From positions 1-64,000 of the forward strand of contig NZ_FXTO01000015.1 in the NCBI RefSeq assembly GCF_900182725.1: a stretch of 64,000 nucleotides of DNA, given 5' to 3'. A program made the position numbers and the translations under genes. Origin of the DNA: Thalassovita litoralis (GTDB lineage Bacteria > Pseudomonadota > Alphaproteobacteria > Rhodobacterales > Rhodobacteraceae). Shown piece by piece: positions 18,408 to 25,259 of the stretch; position 1 is the stretch's first letter, and each line of letters opens with the position of its first letter. The notes beneath the pieces are model-generated. The model was given only the letters and a program-made list of their open reading frames with translations. It did no database searches and was not told the origin of the DNA.

Positions 18408-18445
18408 GCCTGAGCGGAGGACATAACTTTCCATCTAGGCTTTGT

Positions 18446-18480
18446 CCCGCCTTCAGGATTGAAGGCGGGTTTTTATTTTT
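18446..18480. terminator. intrinsic terminator
   Basis: CCCGCCTTCA (18446..18455) pairs with TGAAGGCGGG (18460..18469) around GGAT, followed by TTTTTATTTTT on the plus strand. It ends the XRE gene. It sits between convergent genes and the minus side has few Ts, so termination should be mainly for the plus strand. Confidence 0.9.
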
Positions 18481-18490
18481 CAGGCTGACT

Positions 18491-18973
18491 TCAGGAGGCG
18501 TCGGCGTAAGCTGCATTCTTCACGATCAGATCCCGATACACCAGATCGGCCAGAATTTGCATCAATCGCGAATACGCATCGTTCTTCAGAGATTCCAGCG
18601 TTTCTGCGGGAATGTTATAAGCTGTAAAATTTTCTGCGGACCCGCCATAGAGTACGGTCTGGTCTGACATTGAAATGACCTTGTAATCCACCTTTCCAAC
18701 CAAATGGGCGCGATAGCCCTGAAGCATGCTCTGCTCGTAAACGTAGAGGGTATATTGAAGCATTTTATCTGGTGCGCTTGCGCGCCCGATATGCGTTTCC
18801 AGATTTTGCACGAACAGATATTCATTTCTGTTGGCAGGTTCTTGAACGGTTATACCCGAGAATTGCTGCTCAATCTGAGAATTGGGGCCATACACAGGTG
18901 TGAAGCCGCAGGCTGATATTGCCGGAATCCAGAATAATACTGCGATCAATCGTAAAAGGGTTTTGTTGTTCAT
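18491..18973 (-). CDS. LptE-like outer-membrane lipoprotein
   Basis: The 160-residue product has a lipoprotein signal (hydrophobic 5-20, then ISAC at 19-22 with the acylated cysteine) followed at once by GFTPVYG. The C-GF-xPVYG start is typical of alphaproteobacterial LptE (LPS-assembly lipoprotein), and the length and mixed alpha/beta pattern fit. LptE normally plugs LptD and is usually encoded beside leuS and holA. Here it stands alone among glycosyltransferase genes, so it may be a second copy serving a special surface glycan, or a related lipoprotein. It is convergent with the XRE gene and shares a divergent gap of about 200 bp with the next glycosyltransferase. Confidence 0.7.
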   Translation of the reverse strand: MNNKTLLRLIAVLFWIPAISACGFTPVYGPNSQIEQQFSGITVQEPANRNEYLFVQNLETHIGRASAPDKMLQYTLYVYEQSMLQGYRAHLVGKVDYKVISMSDQTVLYGGSAENFTAYNIPAETLESLKNDAYSRLMQILADLVYRDLIVKNAAYADAS

Positions 18974-19110
18974 CGTTCCTCCCTTTGTGTGCTGGTGCCC
19001 GGTCGCGTACTGGAGGCTGTCCTTTGGGCCCTATCGCGACGGGGGTATGACACAAGGCTATGACTTTGAAGACTTGAAGCCACTGAATGTAGTGTGGTGG
19101 TTTGGTATTT

Positions 19111-19122
19111 ACCCTATAGGGT
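19111..19122. promoter_or_regulatory. 12-bp palindrome in a divergent gap
   Basis: ACCCTATAGGGT is a perfect palindrome at 19111..19122. It lies about 140 bp before the LptE-like start and 50 bp before the glycosyltransferase start at 19175, a position suited to an operator. No known regulator motif was recognised. Confidence 0.3.
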
Positions 19123-19174
19123 GTTGCTCTTAGAAGGCCAAGATGCGGCTGTTTTCCATAATACGGGCTAGACC

Positions 19175-20593
19175 ATGACACAGTATTTTTTCGATGTCAC
19201 CGATCTGCGTCGATATCTCAAGAGTAATGCCCGGCTGTCTGGTATCCAACGCGTCAGTGTGATGACGATTGCGAAAGCGGCGCAGCAGGTTGTTGATGCG
19301 CCGATTTGGCTTGCCTATTCGGATCGCCGCTCCCGGTCGTATAAGGCCATCTTGTTGCCAAGGGAGATGGGGGTCGATCTTACCCATATCGAAACGCTGT
19401 GCGACCTTCTTGGTGTCGTGCGGGGCCCTCAGGCGTTGCCAGCTATGGGTAAATATACGGAACGGCCTCTGAAGCGTCAGTTGTATATCTGGAAGAGAGA
19501 TCTCTATGCAATCTTTGGACACAAAAGCCATTTTACGCGGAATGGGCTAAGCGCTCAGGAATGGCGCGCGGCGCGGCGCGGCAAGAGGGCAGGCGCTGTT
19601 GCGCGTGTGGGTCAACCCAGAGATTTCGGCAATGTCGCTAAGCCAGGGGATCAACTGATCGCACTTGATAATGTCTGGTTTCCATCTGATTTAGAGCCGT
19701 TTTTGGTTCAGGCACATGCGCGGGGTGTCGAGGTGTCTGTGCTTTTGCATGACCTGATCCCCCTTGTGGTGCCGCAATATACCGAAGGTGATATTTGTCG
19801 CCGTTTTGCGGCCTGGTTGGAGCGTTCAACCGGTTTTGTGACTCATTATCTCGCCAATTCGCGCAGTACAGGCCGGGATCTTCAGGAATATTTAGAGAGC
19901 CGATCAGCCACCCAGAAGGTGACGGTTGTGCCGCTCGCCCAGTCCAGATTGTCCGGGGCTGTGACTGTTGAGGCTCCCGATATGCTTCACGAGAGATATG
20001 AAGCCTACCGGTATGGGGCTCAGATGCCAGATTATCTGCGCAGCATTACCAAGACGGATTATGTCCTTGTGGTCGGGACGATGGAGGTTCGAAAGAACAT
20101 CTGGCGTGTTGCGACGGTTTGGGACCGGTTGCGGCGGCAGGGGGAGAGGGACTTACCCAAGCTGGTTTTCGCGGGCCGCCGGGGCTGGCTGATCGACGAT
20201 TTCTCGGCGCTGATGTCTGCGACGGGCAATCTGGGAGGATGGGTGGAAATTGTTGAATCTCCAACGGATTCGGAGTTGGAATATTTGTATCGCAACTGCC
20301 TCTTTACAATCACTGCGAGCTTTTACGAAGGGTGGGGGCTGCCGATCGGGGAGAGTTTGGGTTACGGAAAGACGGCGGTTGTCTCCAATACGTCCTCAAT
20401 GCCTGAAGTGGGGGAAGATATGGTGGAATATTGCGATCCACACAGCCTCAGCAGCATCGAGACGGCCTGTGTGAACCTCCTTGAAGATTTGGATTACCGA
20501 AAAGCTTTGGAAGCCCGTATCGCACAAACCGAACTGCGCAGTTGGGATATGGTGGCTTCAGACTTGCTGGCTGCGGTTAGAAAGCCTGAATAG
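19175..20593 (+). CDS. glycosyltransferase, GT4-like
   Basis: The 472-residue enzyme shows a GT-B fold pattern. The N-terminal lobe ends with LLHDLIPLVVP near 190-200. The C-terminal lobe starts at VLVVGTMEVRKN (about 292-303), the nucleotide-sugar lobe motif G-T-x-E-x-R-K-N. It carries the donor motif in SFYEGWGLPIGES (about 382-394), where the E-G-W-G-L-P sequence is characteristic of group 1 enzymes. It is cytoplasmic. It heads a plus-strand run with the next glycosyltransferase (gap about 75 bp), which shares the same motif set and is probably a paralogue. The specific sugar is unknown. Confidence 0.88.
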   Translation: MTQYFFDVTDLRRYLKSNARLSGIQRVSVMTIAKAAQQVVDAPIWLAYSDRRSRSYKAILLPREMGVDLTHIETLCDLLGVVRGPQALPAMGKYTERPLKRQLYIWKRDLYAIFGHKSHFTRNGLSAQEWRAARRGKRAGAVARVGQPRDFGNVAKPGDQLIALDNVWFPSDLEPFLVQAHARGVEVSVLLHDLIPLVVPQYTEGDICRRFAAWLERSTGFVTHYLANSRSTGRDLQEYLESRSATQKVTVVPLAQSRLSGAVTVEAPDMLHERYEAYRYGAQMPDYLRSITKTDYVLVVGTMEVRKNIWRVATVWDRLRRQGERDLPKLVFAGRRGWLIDDFSALMSATGNLGGWVEIVESPTDSELEYLYRNCLFTITASFYEGWGLPIGESLGYGKTAVVSNTSSMPEVGEDMVEYCDPHSLSSIETACVNLLEDLDYRKALEARIAQTELRSWDMVASDLLAAVRKPE

Positions 20594-20668
20594 TATCCGA
20601 ATGGGTGTAGCAGGATCGGGCGACCCCCTGCAGCGCAGAGGCGCATTGTGAAGCGAAAGGCAGAGAAG

Positions 20669-21922
20669 ATGCTCATTTACTTTGATTTGACGGAACTCTT
20701 CTATGCGATGAGTGAAAAGGTGCCGTATTATGGTATCGCACGCACGGTGCAGGAGGTCGGTTACGAATTGGCTCTCATGAACGAGAATGTCAGGTTTGTT
20801 ATCTTCTCGCCCTATCACAAACGGTTTTTCCAGATTGCCCCCATCATTGATGAGACGGACCCTGATCGTATTCTGGATCTGGATCTGCCTCCCCAGGCTC
20901 GTCCGAAGCGGCTTCGTCGGAGCCGTGCCCATGTGCGTCATTGGCTGGAAAGGGTGGTTTCAGATCTTTTGCGTCGCGGTTCTGATCAGCAACGGTGGGA
21001 GATGATCCCGTCAGCGCGGGTCAAAGAGGTGCATATGGATGGGAAGGTGCTGATTTCATTGAGCCAGCCACGTATCATATCCGATTATATGCATTGTCTT
21101 AAAGAACAGGGGCAGCGGCCGCGGTTATTGCCGATGCTGCATGATCTGATCCCTTTGCATGATATGAAAAAGCGCAAGTACAATGAGAATTTTCTGAAGG
21201 ATAATCGGTATATTCTCGAGAATTGCGAAATGGTTATTGCGAATTCGGAATTCACCCGGGATGAGATTTTGCGTTTTGCCTCTGCAGGACTTTTGCCTGA
21301 GGCCAAAGACGTCCGCGTGGTGCCACTGGCCTATGAGCTTCGAGGATGCTCCGAGCTTGTCACAGAGGGTGTGCTGGCGTTGAAGGATTACATCCTTTGT
21401 GTCGGGTCGATGCCAGGGCGTAAAAATCTCGAAATTGTTTTAGACGCTGTTTTGATGTTGGAAGAGGCTGAGCAAAAAGCGCCTGATATTGTGCTGGCTG
21501 GAGCCTATCGCAAGCGGGTCATGCGGCTCATTGACGAGCCCAGATATGCGCGCATCAGGGATAAAATCACTACGGTGATCAGCCCGGAACAATTAGAGCT
21601 TGGCTTGCTTTACAAAGGAGCCCGGGCAGTTGTGTTGCCGAGCTATATAGAGGGATGGGGGTTGCCCGCTGCTGAGGCGCTTTGGCTGGGTACGCCAGCG
21701 ATCGTTTCGGATATCCCGGTCATGCGGGAGGTGGTGCAGGATCTGGGATTGTATTTCGATCCTGAAAAGCCTGTCGAACTGGCAGCGCATCTGATGACGG
21801 TTTTTGAAGACGAGAGCTTTTATGCCGATCTGAAGGCCAGAATTTCGCAGCATGCTTACAGTATGCGTTCTTGGCGGCAAGTGGCAGTGGAGCTGCGTGG
21901 CTTTGCTGGACGGCTGATGTAG
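20669..21922 (+). CDS. glycosyltransferase, GT4-like (paralogue of the preceding one)
   Basis: The product (417 residues) has the same plan as its neighbour: MLHDLIPLHD in the first lobe, ILCVGSMPGRKN at the start of the second, and SYIEGWGLPAAEALWLG as the donor site. The similar plan and adjacency suggest an old duplication. I placed the start at the ATG at 20669, with GAAAGG 8 bp upstream. The GTG at 20648 would add 7 residues. It should act in the cytoplasm on the same glycan as its neighbour. It converges on the GT25 gene with 5 bp between the stops. Confidence 0.88.
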   Translation: MLIYFDLTELFYAMSEKVPYYGIARTVQEVGYELALMNENVRFVIFSPYHKRFFQIAPIIDETDPDRILDLDLPPQARPKRLRRSRAHVRHWLERVVSDLLRRGSDQQRWEMIPSARVKEVHMDGKVLISLSQPRIISDYMHCLKEQGQRPRLLPMLHDLIPLHDMKKRKYNENFLKDNRYILENCEMVIANSEFTRDEILRFASAGLLPEAKDVRVVPLAYELRGCSELVTEGVLALKDYILCVGSMPGRKNLEIVLDAVLMLEEAEQKAPDIVLAGAYRKRVMRLIDEPRYARIRDKITTVISPEQLELGLLYKGARAVVLPSYIEGWGLPAAEALWLGTPAIVSDIPVMREVVQDLGLYFDPEKPVELAAHLMTVFEDESFYADLKARISQHAYSMRSWRQVAVELRGFAGRLM

Positions 21923-21927
21923 GGACG

Positions 21928-22845
21928 CTATTGCTTGGCGTCAAAAGCTCGTTTTTGCCTATATGCGTTGAAGATGCACTTGGCCTGGCGGGTGAACTCC
22001 TTGATGCGATAAAAGCTGACCTTGGCGGGCTTTTCCCATGTGGGGGATGCCGCCATGATATCGCTATCTTCATCTGTGAACCAGAAGGGAGTGTGGCTCA
22101 ATCCGAGGCCTCGACCGGTTTCACTGACGTATTTGCGGAATAGATGGTCGATTGGGCAAAATGGTATCGCGTGTTGCTCCACGAAACGGGTGGCCCCAGT
22201 TCTGCTCCACATGATCGCGGCTGCTCGGGTTGGGAAGTAGAACGCATTATAGAGTTCTGTTCTGTCGGAGCCAATTTCGATCATATGTATCGGCGATTTG
22301 AGGCCAGAGCCAGAGACTTTACGCGTCAGATTGATCAGGTCCCAGTCTCCTAGGACTCCTTCTGTCGCTAGGGCGGAGACAGCATCAACGATCTCCCAGC
22401 AATGCGCCTTGCAAAGGAAATCATCCTCTAGGATCAGGCAATGCGAACGACCTGAAGCGATAAAGGTTTGGAGTGCTTTGATGTGGCTCAGGTGGCAGGC
22501 GATCTCGCCCCCTGTCATGTCGCGCCCATAATATCGCCGACTGCTGCGCGCGTTGTATTCCGGGAAGTCTGCGCAGGTTCGCCCCTTGCCGTTAATGGCG
22601 GAGATACGGTGGTATGGGATATGGTGTTGTGCGAGCTGACGCTCCGAGGTTTCCAGACGCTTGGTGCTGTCATCCAGATTGATCAGATAGACGGGATAGG
22701 CCACCTTCTGCATTTTTGGGGGGTGATCAATCATGAGAACGCTAAGCTGTGCCTTGTGAGTCTGCGGGTAAAGCCCGTCCGTGAAACCTGTTGCTGCTAT
22801 AGTGATAAAGCGTTCTGAGTTGAAGAGACTTGTCGGCCTGGCCAT
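21928..22845 (-). CDS. glycosyltransferase family 25 (LPS-type)
   Basis: The product contains YPVYLINLDDSTKRLE, the GT25 N-terminal signature, GGEIACHLSHIKAL, the conserved G-E-x-x-C-x-x-S-H motif, and CLILEDDFL, where E-D-D is the metal and donor site. Members add sugars, often galactose, to LPS outer core or related glycans. About 45 residues precede the domain from the ATG at 22845. A start near MQKVAYPV would fit the family's usual length better, but no strong ribosome site decides it. It is transcribed opposite to its neighbours. Confidence 0.85.
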   Translation of the reverse strand: MARPTSLFNSERFITIAATGFTDGLYPQTHKAQLSVLMIDHPPKMQKVAYPVYLINLDDSTKRLETSERQLAQHHIPYHRISAINGKGRTCADFPEYNARSSRRYYGRDMTGGEIACHLSHIKALQTFIASGRSHCLILEDDFLCKAHCWEIVDAVSALATEGVLGDWDLINLTRKVSGSGLKSPIHMIEIGSDRTELYNAFYFPTRAAAIMWSRTGATRFVEQHAIPFCPIDHLFRKYVSETGRGLGLSHTPFWFTDEDSDIMAASPTWEKPAKVSFYRIKEFTRQAKCIFNAYRQKRAFDAKQ

Positions 22846-22966
22846 GCTTGCTCAAAGCGGAACGGCCCGGTAAGAGCAGCCGAGAAAGTATTTCTGCGCC
22901 TGAGGCTGAGTAATAGCGGCAGCGGGCAGTGAAAGGCACCAAGGGCCGATAGGGTTAGAAAAGCGC

Positions 22967-24760
22967 ATGAAGGTCAATCTGTTCCGTAAGAAGTCGGCGA
23001 AACGCTCTCGCTTTTGGACGGATCGGGATCGGGAAAATGTGCTGTGGTTCTGGCATAGCTATCTCAAGCAGAAGACGCCTTGGCTTTTTGTCGTGCTGGG
23101 CATGATTCTGGTGCAGGGGTTTGTCTATCAGCAGTTTCTGTCTCTGACGGAGAATGGCCTGCGGGTGATTTTTGAGAGCGGGGAGCTGAAAGATCTGGTC
23201 AGGGTCTGCCTGATGGTGTTTTTGCTCTTTGTTTTGCGAGGGGCGATGTCATACGCCGTGCCGCGCTTGTCTGTCTGGTTGGCAAGTGATGCTGTTTTGC
23301 AAATGCGCCAGCATCTGATTAACCATCTGTTGACGCTCGACCTCAAATATTTTGAGCGCACGACACCGGGTGATATCATCTTGCGTGTGGTGAGCCAGGC
23401 TCAGGACCTCAGCCATTTTGTCGGGCAGGCGACGGTGAATGCCGTGCGTGATGCCGCTTCAGTTGTGATCATTTCTTCCTATCTGATCTACAAGTCCCCG
23501 GTACTGTTTTTGACGGCGGCGATTATTTTGCCAGTGATCATTCTGATCATGCAGAAAGTTTCTGATCGCATTAAGTATATTCAGGCAAATGCTGAAAATG
23601 CGATGGGGGCGTATATGGGGCGCATCGAAGAGATGGCCAACGGTATGCGCACGGTCAAGATCGCCGGGCAGGAGCCGCAGGAGCGTAAACACCTGTTTCG
23701 GGCGACGCAGGGTATCAAAGATTTGTCCATACGCCTGCAGGCCGCGCAGGCGATGGTCTTGCCTTCTGTCGATATGGTGTCGGCCGTTGTCTATGTGGTG
23801 GTGATCGGTGGAGGCGGATATATGGTGCTGAGCCCCGATTATGACCTCGATGGGGCGGCCATTATTGCATTCCTGCTGGGCCTAGCGCTGGTTTTTGATC
23901 CTGCCCGACAGCTGACCCAGTTTTTTGTGCGGCTGCAAAGCAACCTAGTGATCCTTGAAAGTATCTGTTCTTTGTATCGTGAAAAGCCTTCGATCTTTGA
24001 TCGGGAGGGTGTTGTCGAGCGTTTCGACCCTCATGCGGATATTGCGCTTGAAGATGTGACCTTTTGCTATCATCCCGAGAACCCGCTTTTTGACCATCTG
24101 AACATGACGTTTCAAGGGGGGAAGACCACGGCGATCGTCGGGCCGACTGGCTCAGGTAAAACGACGGTGCTGGGTCTGTTGTCCCGCCTCTATTCGATAC
24201 AGGGGGGGAGTATTGAGATTGGCTCCACGCCAATCGATCAGATCAAGATTGCCAACCTGCGCAGCGCATTTTCGGTCGTCTCGCAGGATATTGTTATTTT
24301 CAACAGTTCGATTTGGGAGAATATCAAATATGTTCGTCCCGATGCATCTGATGAAGAAATCTGGGAGGCGGCCGAGGCGGCTGAAATTGCGGATCTGATC
24401 CGGGTGCGTGGGGATGCGGCGCTAGGACCGAAGGGGAGCCAGCTTTCTGGTGGGCAGCGTCAGCGCATTGCGATTGCACGTGCGTTTTTGCGCTCAGCCC
24501 CCATCTTGCTTCTGGATGAGGCGACCTCTGCGCTTGACCAAAAAACGGAAGAGAAGATCAAGCGTGCATTCAATCGTCTGGCAAAAGGAAAGACGACGAT
24601 TATTGTTGCGCATCGGCTTTCTGCAATTACACATGCAGATTGGATTTATGTGCTCGATGGCGGCAAGGTCGTCGAGCAGGGCAGTCATGCGGATCTGATG
24701 CAGGCCGAAGGCCTTTATTCGGGCATGTATGTGTCACAGCGGCAAGGATATGGGCGATAA
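22967..24760 (+). CDS. ABC exporter, fused permease and ATPase (MsbA-like)
   Basis: The 597-residue half-transporter has a six-helix permease in about 35-330 and an ATPase in 355-597. Walker A is GPTGSGKTT at 392-400, the signature LSGGQ at 493-497, Walker B ILLLDEAT at 513-520, and the H-loop is in VAHR. It works as a homodimer in the inner membrane. The family exports lipids, lipid-linked glycans or peptides. The surrounding glycosyltransferase genes favour a lipid-linked glycan or LPS-like substrate. It lacks the C39 peptidase of bacteriocin exporters. The bactofilin gene follows on the same strand about 80 bp downstream. Confidence 0.9.
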   Translation: MKVNLFRKKSAKRSRFWTDRDRENVLWFWHSYLKQKTPWLFVVLGMILVQGFVYQQFLSLTENGLRVIFESGELKDLVRVCLMVFLLFVLRGAMSYAVPRLSVWLASDAVLQMRQHLINHLLTLDLKYFERTTPGDIILRVVSQAQDLSHFVGQATVNAVRDAASVVIISSYLIYKSPVLFLTAAIILPVIILIMQKVSDRIKYIQANAENAMGAYMGRIEEMANGMRTVKIAGQEPQERKHLFRATQGIKDLSIRLQAAQAMVLPSVDMVSAVVYVVVIGGGGYMVLSPDYDLDGAAIIAFLLGLALVFDPARQLTQFFVRLQSNLVILESICSLYREKPSIFDREGVVERFDPHADIALEDVTFCYHPENPLFDHLNMTFQGGKTTAIVGPTGSGKTTVLGLLSRLYSIQGGSIEIGSTPIDQIKIANLRSAFSVVSQDIVIFNSSIWENIKYVRPDASDEEIWEAAEAAEIADLIRVRGDAALGPKGSQLSGGQRQRIAIARAFLRSAPILLLDEATSALDQKTEEKIKRAFNRLAKGKTTIIVAHRLSAITHADWIYVLDGGKVVEQGSHADLMQAEGLYSGMYVSQRQGYGR

Positions 24761-24843
24761 GGGCGCTGGATGTGAGCGCCCGACTTTGCCCTGTGGGGTT
24801 GACGCTGTATCCTGCCGATCAGCATATCGAAGGGTGGCAAGCC

Positions 24844-25239
24844 ATGTTCAGCAAATCAGACAAAGGGACGCAAATGGGTCGCCCTCAAAACACCACTCAG
24901 CAGTCTGTCAATGTTGTGGCTCGACGGCGCTCGGTTATTCAGGACGATATCACCATCAGCGGGGATCTCGTTGCAGATGGGATATTGGAGTTTGGTGGGG
25001 TTATCACCGGGGATGTGACGGCTGATACATTGGTGCTCTCCAAAAACGGGGTCATCAATGGCAATATCCGTGCGCGGAATGTTACCATTGAAGGAGTGCA
25101 GAGTGGTGGAACCATTACAGGCGAGGCTGTTTCCTTGAAGGTTACGGCACGGGTTGCGGCAGATATTACATGTCGGAATCTTGAGATTGAAAGCGGCGCT
25201 CAGGTAGAGGGTTATCTTCGCGTTCAAGGGGCTCGATAA
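24844..25239 (+). CDS. bactofilin
   Basis: From the ATG at 24844 the product has 131 residues. A disordered, polar N-terminus of about 30 is followed by a repetitive core of short valine-, isoleucine- and glycine-rich strands: ITISGDLVADGILEFGG, ITGDVTADTLVLSKNG and INGNIRARNVTIEG. That is the right-handed beta-helix pattern of bactofilins. Bactofilins form membrane-associated filaments that place envelope or polysaccharide enzymes. Being next to an exporter and glycosyltransferases suggests it positions this export machinery. A longer frame starts at 24640 inside the previous gene and is not credible. Confidence 0.9.
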   Translation: MFSKSDKGTQMGRPQNTTQQSVNVVARRRSVIQDDITISGDLVADGILEFGGVITGDVTADTLVLSKNGVINGNIRARNVTIEGVQSGGTITGEAVSLKVTARVAADITCRNLEIESGAQVEGYLRVQGAR

Positions 25240-25256
25240 ACGCGAAGATAACCCTC
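25207..25256. terminator. bidirectional terminator between convergent genes
   Basis: A perfect 16-bp stem pairs 25207..25222 with 25241..25256 across an 18-nt loop. It overlaps the last codons of the bactofilin gene and lies directly before the stop of the convergent RTX gene at 25260. No long T-run follows. Confidence 0.75.
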
Positions 25257-25259
25257 CCC

